64,000 nucleotides of DNA from CAVQBP01 sp963848195 (GTDB taxonomy: Bacteria > Bacteroidota > Ignavibacteria > Ignavibacteriales > Ignavibacteriaceae): NCBI GenBank assembly GCA_963848195.1, contig CAWKCY010000009.1:124001-188000 (forward strand). The letters are read 5' to 3'. The notes beneath the pieces are model-generated. The model made no database searches. It worked only from the letters and a program-made list of their open reading frames with translations, and was not told the origin of the DNA. Position 1 is the first letter of the stretch, and each line of letters begins with the position of its first letter. Position numbers and translations under genes: made by a program. This document shows, piece by piece, positions 10,294 to 19,478 of this stretch.

Positions 10294-10806
10294 ATGAAAA
10301 AAACCATTCCATTATTTTTAATAACTTTAATTTTCCTAAATACATTCGGTTTTAATCTCTTTTTAGATTATTTACTGTTTCAATGTAAAAGAAATTTTTC
10401 GAAGGAAAACTTTAATAGTTCTAAAAGAATTGTCATTCTAAAAATAACACCTGAAGAGCAGAAAAACCTTCAGAGGGTGGACGATGATGAAATAAGATAT
10501 AAAGACAAGATGTACGATATTGTTAAAGAGATTAAAAAGGAAGACGATCTATATTTGTATTGTATTAATGACAAAACTGAAGACAGATTATTTGAAATAT
10601 TATTTAAGATAAACAATACGGATGTTCCCGACGATCGATCGCAGCCTATTTCTACAAAAAACAATTTAATAAAGAATTATATACTTAATGATAAAGATAT
10701 TCTAAACTTTCCCCCTGAAAAAGAAATAATATATACTCAATTAGCTATTTTTTATAATTCACCAATTAAAGAGATTGTATTACCCCCTCCTGAATTGCAT
10801 TCCTAA
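10294..10806 (+). CDS. Small exported protein linked to the downstream TonB receptor
   Basis: About 170 residues from the ATG at 10294, which directly precedes a signal-peptide-like stretch (MKKTIPLFLITLIFLNTFGF). An in-frame TTG 21 bp earlier is less likely. The mature part carries a pattern I associate with small proteins encoded next to Bacteroidota TonB receptors: a short strand (VILKITPEE), then RYKDKMYDIVKEI, then YLYCINDKTEDRLF, and a Pro-rich end (VLPPPELHS). The function of such proteins is not established to my knowledge. It lies 223 bp upstream of the receptor on the same strand. No cofactor motif is evident, and the only Cys residues are Cys in QCKRN and in YCIND. Confidence 0.65.
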   Translation: MKKTIPLFLITLIFLNTFGFNLFLDYLLFQCKRNFSKENFNSSKRIVILKITPEEQKNLQRVDDDEIRYKDKMYDIVKEIKKEDDLYLYCINDKTEDRLFEILFKINNTDVPDDRSQPISTKNNLIKNYILNDKDILNFPPEKEIIYTQLAIFYNSPIKEIVLPPPELHS

Positions 10807-11029
10807 AATTTTCTGTAAATACAACTAAAAGGTTATTTCATTCAGATATAAAAGCTCTCTCTTCAAACTTTTCAGATCAGGTTTGGAAAGATTTCTTTCA
10901 TGAAATATCCATCCGTGATTCATCCGGTACATATTAGAAGTATAGAATTTCTATTTCCATGCTTGATATATAGCTCGATGAGTTGTACGCTGAAATAATT
11001 AACCAAAGTTTTTTAATAAATTCAGGTGA

Positions 11030-13289
11030 ATGATGAAAAGTAACAAATTATACTTTCTTCTCTGTTTATTGATGAATATGCACTTTATATATTCTCAAAA
11101 TTCGTTAGAAGGACATATAGTAAATAAGGAGAATGGTAAAACTCTGGATAATGTTAATGTCTTTATTCCGGAACTGCAAAAAGGAACAATATCAGGCAGT
11201 AACGGTGATTATAAATTATCAAATATTCCAGACGGCAGTTTTACAATACAATTTAGTTATATTGGCTTTAGGACTGAAGTTCGAAAGTTATTTATTAACA
11301 AGGATATAAATTTAGATATAGAGCTAAATCCCACTAATATAGAAATTAATGAAGTAGTTGTAGTCGGTAATGCCATTCAGTCTCAGGAAAAAATTCCATA
11401 TAAAATTGAGACAATTACAAAAGATGAATTGGAAACAAACGGAACTGTTTCTTTAGTTCAAGCACTAACGCGTCTTCCGGGTGTTTCAGAAATTTCCAAC
11501 GGATTAGGGATCACAAAACCGGTAATAAGAGGTATGTATGGATATCGAATTGCAACAATAATTGATGGATTACGATTCGATAATCAGGAATGGCAGGATG
11601 AACATGGCTTGGGCCTTGATAATGTGGGGGTCGGCAGAGTTGAAATCATTGAAGGACCGGCCGCATTATTATATGGTTCGGAAGCTATGGGGGGTGTAAT
11701 AAAAATTGAGAATAAAAGGAATGCACCTGCTGGTAAAATTTTAGGGAATTATAATTTGCAAATCTTTTCAAATACATTAGGTGCCAACACAGAATTAGGT
11801 TTTGAAGGAGCAGGCAAAAATATAAGCTGGCAAATTAATGTAGGAGGAGAAAGCCATGCAGATTATTTAGCTGGAGGCGGCGATAAAATCCCTAATACCA
11901 GGTTTGCAGGATTTTCCGGGACATGGAGTATTAAATTATAATTCAGCATGGGGTATTTCCTCTTTGAATTATAATTTTTCTCACCATTTATTTGGAGTTG
12001 TAGAAGAGGCCGATCTGAATAACCCTAAGGATAAAGCAGAAGATCACTTTGAAAGAGGATTTGAAGGTCCTCACCATACGGTTGATTTTCATATAGCTTC
12101 TTTGAGTAATACATTTTTTACCGGAAATTCAAAAGTAAAATTAAACCTAGGTTTTCAAAATGACCATAGGATAGAGGAAGAAGGATCAGAAGAGGCTAAT
12201 GCCGGAGCGGATGATGAATTAGACATTTTTTTAAACACATTTTCTTATGATGGAGAATGGATTTACCCTTTATCTAAACAGACAGAATTAACTATTGGTT
12301 CACAAGGATGGCAGCAGAGTTATGAAAACGAAGGAGGAAGGATTTTAATTCCGAATGCCGATATGAAAGAATTTTCATTATTTGCTTATGCAAAACATGA
12401 TCTCGAGAATATTGAAATCAACGGAGGAATAAGATATGATACAAAGAATATTCAGACAAAAGAGACGAAAAGAAACGATTCAACGACATTATTCAATGCT
12501 GATAATTCTTATAATTTAATAAATGGTGCATTGGGAGTTTCAATATTTGCAACAGAAGATATGAATTTTAAGGTAAATTTTGCTACCGGTTACAGGGCTC
12601 CCAACCTTGCCGAATTAACTTCCAATGGAGTTCATGAAGGAACAACCAGGTATGAGATTGGAAATCCCGGCATGAAAAGTGAAAATAATTTTCAAATAGA
12701 TGCCGGCTGGAACTATCGTTTAAAAGATTTCAGCATTGATGCAGGTTTATTTTATAACAAAGTAAAGAATTATATTTTTCTTGAACCGTCTAATGATTTT
12801 TTAAATCAGGACAGAATCTATAGATTTGAGCAGGCGGATGCCTCTTTAAAAGGAGGTGAAATAAGTCTTGACTGGAATGCCACAAATTTATTAGATATCA
12901 GCACTTCATTTTCTACAGTAAGAGGCGAAAAAAATGATGGTTCGTATCTTCCGTTTATGCCTGCAGATAAAATTATAAGTCAAATAAAAATTAATCTTGC
13001 CGGATATATCTCTTTAGAGAATCCATATATTTCTATAGGTATAAGAAATTATTTTAAGCAGGACAGAACTGCAATGGAAGAAATTCCAACTCCGGGTTTT
13101 ACATTAGTTGATGCAGGATTAGGATCGGAAGTATACTTATTTAATCTAAAATTAAAAGCAGCAGTAAATGTTACAAATCTTCTGGATAAAAAATATTATG
13201 ATCATTTGAGTTTATTAAAACCGCTAGGTGTACTGGATATGGGTAGAAATATTTCTTTATCGATTTCGATTCCTTTTGATGTAAAATAA
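11030..13289 (+). CDS. TonB-dependent outer-membrane receptor (one frameshift)
   Basis: Joining two frames by dropping one base, either in TTTT (11912-11915) or in GGG (11918-11920), gives a 752-residue receptor. Order of domains: signal peptide (residues 1-23), carboxypeptidase-regulatory-like domain (about 24-105), plug domain (about 120-225, with LPGVSEISNGLG, VIRGMYGYRIATIIDG and EIIEGPAALLYGSEAMGGVI), and a beta-barrel to the C-terminus. The barrel keeps the sequences FATGYRAPNLAEL and the terminal NVTNLLDKKYYDHLS...GRNISLSISIPF. His- and acid-rich loops (EGPHHTVDFH, and a DHFERGFEG stretch) would suit a metal or metal-complex ligand, but this is inference. It probably works with the small exported protein upstream. 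It ends at a strong hairpin terminator. Confidence 0.9.
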
Positions 13290-13309
13290 CTTTGATAACT
13301 CATTGAAAA

Positions 13310-13355
13310 CCGGAACTGAGCGAATAAAATATAAATTATTCGCTCTTTATTCCGG
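13310..13355. terminator. Bidirectional hairpin terminator
   Basis: A perfect 10-bp stem, GAGCGAATAA at 13318-13327 and TTATTCGCTC at 13336-13345, has an 8-base AT loop. It is extended by an outer CCGGAA (13310-13315) and TTCCGG (13350-13355). It lies exactly between the convergent TonB receptor and the STAS-like gene, so it can end both transcripts. Confidence 0.8.
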
Positions 13356-13356
13356 T

Positions 13357-13710
13357 CTATTCCATAAACCAATTAAGTGCTTTCTGTTTGTCATAAGTCA
13401 TCAATACACTGGCGCCTTTCTTTGTTGCAACATTTTCAGCCACCTTATTAACTACTATAGGTTTAGTAACAACTGCTAATTTATAACCTTTTAATTTTTT
13501 TGCAATACCTTCTCCGATAGAAAAGTGTTCCATAAAACTTAGCTTACCTTCAATACCGGTCAGATCCACGAGAATATTTTTTACTTCCTGTTTATTAGTA
13601 AGCAGCACTTTCACCGTATTGATTAAATTTAATAAACCGTCACCTGACACTTCTCCTGTACAAGCAACCTCAAGCATATTTCCCGATACAGTTATGTTAG
13701 ATACAGTCAT
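13357..13710 (-). CDS. STAS/SpoIIAA-like domain protein
   Basis: 117 residues, soluble, single domain. Alternating beta strands and helices (MLEVACTGEVSGDGLLNLI, NILVDLTGIEGKLSF, KLAVVTKPIVVNKVAENVA, and a C-terminal ALNWF) match the STAS-like fold of SpoIIAA-like proteins. The position equivalent to the phosphorylatable Ser in anti-anti-sigma factors is not clear, so it may not act in a classic partner switch. It is convergent with the TonB receptor and is separated from the upstream DMT exporter gene by 227 bp, so it is probably monocistronic. Confidence 0.7.
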   Translation of the reverse strand: MTVSNITVSGNMLEVACTGEVSGDGLLNLINTVKVLLTNKQEVKNILVDLTGIEGKLSFMEHFSIGEGIAKKLKGYKLAVVTKPIVVNKVAENVATKKGASVLMTYDKQKALNWFME

Positions 13711-13937
13711 TTAATACACAAAACTTTTTTATTTTCAAAAATAATAATTTTCATTATATTAACATTGAAATACAAATATAATCATGTATAAATATTAGAA
13801 AAAATATTTTTTTTATGACTTTAATTTTCTACTTTTTTATTCATTCTGTATTCAAGTTTTTTACATACCAATAAATTGCTTTTAAAGTGGTTAAACAATC
13901 AAGTTTCATCTATTAAATTCTATTCGAAATTTGCTCC

Positions 13938-14798
13938 TTATTGTTTTAGTCTCCCTTTCATGACAGGTGATTCTAAAATAAAAGTTCGCACCATTATTGC
14001 TGAGATAATTATTATACCTCCAATTATAGCCATAAAGGAAGGAGTTTCTCCATATCCTAAAAATACCCAGACGGGATTGAGAACTGGTTCAATCATTGAT
14101 AATAAAGAAGCTTCGATAGCAAGCACTCTTTTAAGTCCGTAACTAAAAATAATATAAGCCGTACCGATTTGAAATATTCCGAGATAAGATACCATTAAGA
14201 AATTATTCAGCGAAAGATTATTTATACCGAACATATAGGGAGTACAAAATAAAAAGACAATTATATTCCCGTAAAAAATAGAACTGAACTGATATTCTTT
14301 CTTGTTTTTCCTCATACCAAGCATGAATGCAGCAAAAGCAACCCCTGATAAAAGTGCAACAATGTTTCCGAGCATATATCCCGGTGAAATTTCACCGATA
14401 AAAAACAATAACATACCAAAGAAACAAATAATTATTGTTACGATATTTATTTTTTCATAGTTTGTTTTATTTATTACCGGTTCAAATATTAATACATAAA
14501 TTGGTGCAGTATATTGAAGAAAAATTGCATTTGCAGCAGTAGTCATTTTATTAGAAAGAACAAATAAGATTAATACAGCAGCATAGGAAAATGCATTTAT
14601 AAAAGTAAATAAATTGGCATAAAAGACCTGTTTTCGAAAAATTACAGCAAATACAATTGCTGCCCAGACACATCTGAAAAAGGAAATCTGCATAGCGTCA
14701 AGGGTAATCAATTTTATAAATAATCCTCCGGTGCTCCATAAAATGGCTGCCGCCAGTACAGCTAATAATCCCTTCTTATGCTCGGGCAGATCTTTCAT
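13938..14798 (-). CDS. EamA/DMT-family transporter
   Basis: 286-residue integral membrane protein with about ten hydrophobic segments in two repeats of the EamA (drug/metabolite transporter) fold. The N-terminal repeat starts KGLLAVLAAAILWSTGGLF, typical of the family. The second starts around NIVALLSGVAFAAFMLGMRK and ends with VFLGYGETPSFMAIIGGIII, also family-typical. The substrate is unknown; relatives export metabolites or amino acids. A basic residue cluster at the C-terminus suits the cytoplasmic side. Confidence 0.9.
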   Translation of the reverse strand: MKDLPEHKKGLLAVLAAAILWSTGGLFIKLITLDAMQISFFRCVWAAIVFAVIFRKQVFYANLFTFINAFSYAAVLILFVLSNKMTTAANAIFLQYTAPIYVLIFEPVINKTNYEKINIVTIIICFFGMLLFFIGEISPGYMLGNIVALLSGVAFAAFMLGMRKNKKEYQFSSIFYGNIIVFLFCTPYMFGINNLSLNNFLMVSYLGIFQIGTAYIIFSYGLKRVLAIEASLLSMIEPVLNPVWVFLGYGETPSFMAIIGGIIIISAIMVRTFILESPVMKGRLKQ

Positions 14799-15055
14799 CC
14801 GGAAAAAGTTTAATGAATAAAATTGAGTCAGCTAATATAAAAAAAGCAAGTGTAAGTTCAAGTCTAAGAAGTTCAAGTTTAAGTACCTACTCTGTGATTA
14901 TTAATGGGATTATATTGAAGAAACCACCTGATAAGCTCTGTTAAAATTCCAGGGGCAGGGGAGATGAATTATCTGGAAGAGTTAATATTTCGCAAAGGAC
15001 GATTGATAAGAACTTCACAAACTTTTATAAAAATTTGAAACTACAATAATTTGAA

Positions 15056-15514
15056 TTACATAATACCAGGATCAAGAAAATATTTACTTAACTCTAAATC
15101 TGATTTAAGTATATGACTTACGAGCCAATCATTTAGAAAAATTAGAATCTCAAGTGGAATTGTTTCATCATTTTCCATAGCCCTTAAACTTAAAAGACTG
15201 GTCTTTTTGATAAAATCCATATGCTCTTTCTTATGTTCATTATATGAAGGATAATTAAACTTCAGCATATATTTTTCTTCCGTACTAAAGTGATATTCTG
15301 CATAATTTAACATTTCTAATAAAGTATCGGTAATAATCCTAGAATGAATATTCACATCTTTATTATCAATAAGGATATTCAGTATTTCAAATAACTTTTG
15401 ATGCTGTTCATCGATATGCTTATTATTTACGCTATAATTACTTTTCCACTTTACCTTTTGAATGTTTATCTGTTCCATATAATATTCCAGACTTAAGTTA
15501 TTATTTAATTTCAT
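15056..15514 (-). CDS. Bacteriohemerythrin
   Basis: 152-residue O2-binding diiron protein of the hemerythrin family. The iron ligand pattern is visible: His38 in HIDEQHQKL, then YAEYHFSTEEKYML (His and Glu), EHKKEHMDF (two His) and the late SHILKSDLELSKYF (His and Asp). The length fits single-domain bacteriohemerythrins. An alternative ATG at codon 13 (15476-15478) would give the more usual N-terminus with Trp close to the start, and both starts are possible. It lies downstream of a chemoreceptor gene on the same strand, separated by a hairpin. Hemerythrins are frequent partners of chemotaxis systems in microaerophiles, which makes a role in oxygen sensing or storage plausible here. Confidence 0.92.
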   Translation of the reverse strand: MKLNNNLSLEYYMEQINIQKVKWKSNYSVNNKHIDEQHQKLFEILNILIDNKDVNIHSRIITDTLLEMLNYAEYHFSTEEKYMLKFNYPSYNEHKKEHMDFIKKTSLLSLRAMENDETIPLEILIFLNDWLVSHILKSDLELSKYFLDPGIM

Positions 15515-15560
15515 TATCGTAAAAATTTCCTAATTATTAAGTGTCATCCTTTTATAATAG

Positions 15561-15586
15561 GCAGCACAGATAAGAAACTGTGCTGC
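15561..15586. terminator. Hairpin between chemoreceptor and hemerythrin genes
   Basis: GCAGCACAG (15561-15569) and CTGTGCTGC (15578-15586) form a perfect 9-bp stem with an 8-base loop. A T-run follows on the plus strand (TTTTTATTT) although both neighbours are on the minus strand. In the minus direction the hairpin is preceded by an A-run instead. It may weaken read-through from the chemoreceptor into the hemerythrin gene. Confidence 0.6.
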
Positions 15587-15611
15587 TTTTTATTTAATTC
15601 TTATAAATAAC

Positions 15612-17339
15612 TTAAAACTTTTCGAATTCACGATCTAGCTTATCACCGTTGTTATTCATTTCGATTAAAACACCATTACCGTTTGATTTAGATGTTTTGC
15701 TGATTTTTGAATTTGATAACTTAGAAACATGTTTTTCAGAGTGATTAACATAAGCTATATTGGTATTACTACTCTTTTTCGATAAAATATTATTATTAGC
15801 CGAATTCTTAATAGATTTATTATTATTTTCAAGTTTAAAGAAATCTATAGAAGATTGAAGTTGTTCAGCCTGGCTGGCAAGTTCCTCAGCGGTTGATGAC
15901 ATTTCTTCCGAAGCTGATGCATTCTGCTGAATAACCTGGTTAAGCTGCTGAATTGCACCATTAATCTGTTCCGCACCTGAATTCTGTTCATTACTTGCAG
16001 CGGTAATTTCCTGAACAAGCTCAGCAGTTTTTTGGATATCAGGGACAATCATGGAGAGCATTTCACCGGCTTTTTCAGCTACCTGCACACTTGAAGAAGA
16101 GAGCTTGCTGATTTCAGCGGCGGCTGTCTGGCTTCTTTCTGCGAGCTTTCTTACTTCAGACGCTACAACAGCAAAACCTTTCCCGTGTTCACCTGCACGT
16201 GCAGCTTCAATGGCAGCATTCAGAGCAAGTAAGTTGGTTTGTCTCGCAATCTCTTCAATAATTGAAATTTTACCCGCAATAGCTTTCATTGCCTCGACTG
16301 TTTCTGCAACTGCTTTACCACCTTCCCTGGCATCCTGTGCAGATTTTAAAGCAATTTTTTCTGTCTGCTGTGAATTATCCGCATTCTGCTTAATATTCGC
16401 AGTCATTTGTTCCATGGAGGAAGAAGCTTCTTCGGCAGCAGCAGCTTGTTCGGTTGCTCCTTGTGACATCTGTTCTGAATTTGAGCTTAATTCCTGACTG
16501 CCTGCTGTTACATTGTTCCCTGCAGTTTTCACATTTTCAACAACTTCTTTAATATGCTCAACCATATCATTTAAGGCAAGTGCCAGCTGTCCGATTTCAT
16601 CTTTTTGGTTTATTTCTATTTTCTGAGTTAAATCACCTGTAGCTACATTTTTAGCAAAATCAACCCCTTTTATCAATGGTTTGCTGATTAACTTTGAAAT
16701 AAAAATTCCGAATGCTATTCCAAGTCCTAAAGCACTTACAATAAGTATGATCATGAATTGTCTTGCATCAGCATAGACAACATCGCTTTGATTATATGCA
16801 TCTCTTCCATTTCCTTCTTTTATTCTTACTAACTGGCTCAAAATTGTATCGACAACATCAGACTGTTCGCGTGCCTTAGTTTTCGCAATCTCAACAGATT
16901 CTCTTTTTGCGGCAAGTTCTTCATTTGAAGCTATTGAAATAACCTCCTGTACAGTTTTCTTATAATCTGCCCAGCTTTTACTGAAATCTGCAATAAGCTC
17001 TTTACCTTTATCTGTATGAATTAAAGGTTCTGCTTTCTGAATATTGTTTTTCAACAAATTTTCATAATTATCCATTGCATCCTGATATTTTGCTCTTTCT
17101 TCTTTTGAAGAAGCCAACAGAAAATTATTTTGAGCCCTGCCGAAGTAAATTAAATCAATATTGGCTTCTTTAATATATGAAATTCCTACAGTTTCATTTG
17201 TATATAAAGAATTGAGCATATTATTAATTACTCCCATGTTATTTAGACCCTGAAATCCTATAAAGGCTGTTATTGCAGATAGAATCATAAATGCAACAAT
17301 CAGCTTCACACCTATCTTAAGATCATAGAACCATTTCAT
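15612..17339 (-). CDS. Methyl-accepting chemotaxis protein (4HB-type, CheR tail)
   Basis: 575-residue transmembrane chemoreceptor. TM1 is at about residues 12-31, a four-helix-bundle-like periplasmic sensor runs to about 188, TM2 lies at about 190-212, followed by a HAMP domain and the long cytoplasmic signalling coil. The hairpin tip EEIARQTNLLALNAAIEAAR is fully conserved, so it should bind CheA and CheW. A flexible Asn/Ser/Lys-rich linker of about 70 residues ends in the exact C-terminal EFEKF, which fits the CheR-binding pattern x-[FW]-x-x-[FW]. The signalling domain and tail are close to those of the poly-HAMP receptor at 48083. It lies 48 bp behind a cheW gene. Confidence 0.95.
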   Translation of the reverse strand: MKWFYDLKIGVKLIVAFMILSAITAFIGFQGLNNMGVINNMLNSLYTNETVGISYIKEANIDLIYFGRAQNNFLLASSKEERAKYQDAMDNYENLLKNNIQKAEPLIHTDKGKELIADFSKSWADYKKTVQEVISIASNEELAAKRESVEIAKTKAREQSDVVDTILSQLVRIKEGNGRDAYNQSDVVYADARQFMIILIVSALGLGIAFGIFISKLISKPLIKGVDFAKNVATGDLTQKIEINQKDEIGQLALALNDMVEHIKEVVENVKTAGNNVTAGSQELSSNSEQMSQGATEQAAAAEEASSSMEQMTANIKQNADNSQQTEKIALKSAQDAREGGKAVAETVEAMKAIAGKISIIEEIARQTNLLALNAAIEAARAGEHGKGFAVVASEVRKLAERSQTAAAEISKLSSSSVQVAEKAGEMLSMIVPDIQKTAELVQEITAASNEQNSGAEQINGAIQQLNQVIQQNASASEEMSSTAEELASQAEQLQSSIDFFKLENNNKSIKNSANNNILSKKSSNTNIAYVNHSEKHVSKLSNSKISKTSKSNGNGVLIEMNNNGDKLDREFEKF

Positions 17340-17387
17340 TTTTTTATCCTTTTTATTTTATTTTTGTTAATTCATTTAATTATTTGA

Positions 17388-17873
17388 CTATTCTTGTGTT
17401 TTTTCTATAACTGAGAGCTCTTCGGAAGTGAATATTTTATCAATATTAAGGAGTATAATGAAGTTATCATCTCTTTTACCCATTCCTTTTATAAAATCAA
17501 TATTTAACTTTATACCTATTCTTGGAGCAGGTTCAATATCTTCCGGATCAAGTTCAAAAACTTCCTGAACGGAATCAACCAAAGCTCCTAGGATTGTCTT
17601 TTCGCCTTCCAGTTCAACTTCAACTACTACAATGCAAGTGTCCACTGTTGTATTTGTTCTTTCCAATCCGAACTTTAACCTCATATCTATCACAGGAACA
17701 ACATTCCCCCGTAAATTGATAACACCGCACATAAAATCAGGCGTTTGAGGTACCTTAGTGATCTTAATGTAATCCAGTATCTCTCTTATTTGTGCAACAT
17801 CAACTCCAAAAACTTCATCTCCAAGCTTGAAAGTGAGATATTGTCTTATTTCCGATATTACTGATTCATTCAT
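17388..17873 (-). CDS. cheW: Chemotaxis adaptor CheW (second copy)
   Basis: 161-residue CheW adaptor that couples chemoreceptors to CheA. The family motifs VFGVDVAQIREIL, INLRGNVVPVIDMRLKF and GALVDSVQEVFEL are all present. It is a clear paralogue of the CheW at 47552, with most of the core identical (for example the ITKVPQTPDFM block). Both genes also share a GGAGTAA ribosome binding site and both are followed directly by a chemoreceptor gene. The pair thus looks like a duplicated CheW-receptor unit that has become attached to the two-component genes upstream. Confidence 0.95.
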   Translation of the reverse strand: MNESVISEIRQYLTFKLGDEVFGVDVAQIREILDYIKITKVPQTPDFMCGVINLRGNVVPVIDMRLKFGLERTNTTVDTCIVVVEVELEGEKTILGALVDSVQEVFELDPEDIEPAPRIGIKLNIDFIKGMGKRDDNFIILLNIDKIFTSEELSVIEKTQE

Positions 17874-17969
17874 TTACTTACTCCTATATTATTTGACTTA
17901 ATCTTTACCGATCATTTATTCTGTTAATAAAAATGCAAGATTAATATTTTATTTTATTTTTTTTAGATT

Positions 17970-18584
17970 TTAGTCCTGTGAACTCAATATTTTCATATAT
18001 TTTAATTCGAATTCATACATGATTTCATTAATTACTCTATGAAGCCTCTGATTGGATTTACGAACATTAATTAAGTATTCTATGATTTCATTTTGAGAAA
18101 GATCCGGTAATCTATCCATTATTATTTCTATAAATCCTAAAGATCCTACAAGGGGAGTTCTAAGTTCATGTTGAATTTTCCTGGCAATAATTTCATATAA
18201 ATTATCTATAAGTAATTTTCTTTTAGCCAATTTGTTTTCTACTGCATCAAATAATTCTTTAGCAGTGAAGGGTTTTGTTATATAATCATCGGCTCCCAGA
18301 TTCATCCCTGTACGTATATCCTCATGACCGGTCTTAGCTGATAAAAAAATAAAGGGAACTATGTAGCTATCCGGATGATTCTTGAATCTTTTATAAAATT
18401 CTATTCCGGATAAACCCGGCATCATTACATCACTTATAATTAAATCGGGAAAGTTTTTATCTATTTTTTCCAATGCAATTTCCCCGTTTTCTGCTTCAAT
18501 GATGGAATAGTTCTTACCCTGAAGAAGTGTTTTGATACCATTCCTTATATCCTTATCATCTTCGACAATCATTATATTATTCAT
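17970..18584 (-). CDS. Response regulator receiver fused to a lone histidine-kinase DHp domain
   Basis: 204 residues. Residues 1-120 are a standard receiver: acidic pair after MIVEDD, phospho-Asp in LIISDVMMPG, Thr/Ser and Lys at FLSAKTG and YITKPFT. After a short linker comes ARKIQHELRTPLVGSLGF, a recognisable H-box (HELRTPL) with the second helix of a HisKA dimerisation domain, and the protein then ends without any ATPase domain. It could accept and pass on phosphate, or simply dimerise the receiver. A strong GAGGAG sequence precedes the start. It lies between the LytTR regulator and cheW on the same strand, so it is likely part of that operon. Confidence 0.85.
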   Translation of the reverse strand: MNNIMIVEDDKDIRNGIKTLLQGKNYSIIEAENGEIALEKIDKNFPDLIISDVMMPGLSGIEFYKRFKNHPDSYIVPFIFLSAKTGHEDIRTGMNLGADDYITKPFTAKELFDAVENKLAKRKLLIDNLYEIIARKIQHELRTPLVGSLGFIEIIMDRLPDLSQNEIIEYLINVRKSNQRLHRVINEIMYEFELKYMKILSSQD

Positions 18585-18719
18585 AAAATCTCCTCATATA
18601 AGAAATATTCTCGCAGAAATATGGAACATTTTTACAGTAATGTGATAAATGATTTATACGTAGGTTAAGTGATGTATTAGGAATGTAAACGATATGTTTG
18701 ATATTGTCTTACAAAGATT

Positions 18720-19478
18720 CTAAAATAGACTTTTACGAAGTTTGGAAGCATATCTTTGACTAACATTGAATTTTTCTTCAATATTGTACATCTTAACAAG
18801 GTATGTACCACTGCTCCATTTGATCATCTTTTCAACTTTATTTATGTTAATGATTGCGGAACGGTGAATCCTTTTAAATATTTTTTCGGAGAGCTGATTT
18901 TCCCACTCATTTAATGTTTTTCTAACTAATAGCTTTTTCTTTTCTGCCAAATATATACATGTGTAATTTCCTGAGGCTTTAATAGCAATTATTTCAGAAA
19001 TTTTAATGAAAGAAGGATTATTTTCCACATCTATAAAAATTGTGTTTTCTTCATTCAATTTTTCGCTATTTACTTTTAGAGAACTTTGATATCTGTGCAG
19101 ATTCCTTTTTTTCAATCTTACTTCAATTGCTTTTAACAGTTCTTCGGCGTTAAATGGTTTTATAATATAATCATCAGCCCCTAATTCCATCCCCTTTCTT
19201 ATGTCTTTTATATCAGCTTTTGCAGATAAAAAAATAAAAGGAATTGATGACAGCCTCTCATTTTCCTCTAAAAACTTTTTAAGAGTAAACCCGCTGATGC
19301 CCGGCATCATTATATCTGAAATAATTAAATCCGGAATAATTTCGGGAATTAGTGAAAGTCCTTCTTCACCATCTCTAGCAGCAATGATATCAAATCCTTT
19401 TTTTTCAAGTAGAATTACTAATCCTTCACGAACAGGTTTATCATCTTCGATAACTAAAATTTTCTTTTTACTTTCCAT
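18720..19478 (-). CDS. LytTR-family DNA-binding response regulator
   Basis: 252 residues: receiver domain at residues 1-122 (phospho-Asp in LIISDIMMPGISG, Lys in YIIKPFN), then a linker, then a LytTR DNA-binding domain from about residue 155. The LytTR signature is clear (IIAIKASGNYTCIYL, LLVRKTLNEWENQL, FKRIHRSAIININKVEKMI). It should bind direct repeats near promoters when phosphorylated. Its start overlaps the end of the upstream histidine kinase by 11 bp (19468-19478), which makes translational coupling and a cognate kinase-regulator pair very likely. Confidence 0.94.
   Translation of the reverse strand: MESKKKILVIEDDKPVREGLVILLEKKGFDIIAARDGEEGLSLIPEIIPDLIISDIMMPGISGFTLKKFLEENERLSSIPFIFLSAKADIKDIRKGMELGADDYIIKPFNAEELLKAIEVRLKKRNLHRYQSSLKVNSEKLNEENTIFIDVENNPSFIKISEIIAIKASGNYTCIYLAEKKKLLVRKTLNEWENQLSEKIFKRIHRSAIININKVEKMIKWSSGTYLVKMYNIEEKFNVSQRYASKLRKSLF

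Noticed and set aside
10825..10932. 35-residue minus-strand ORF between the small exported protein and the TonB receptor
   Set aside because: Short, no ribosome binding site and no recognised family; probably chance.
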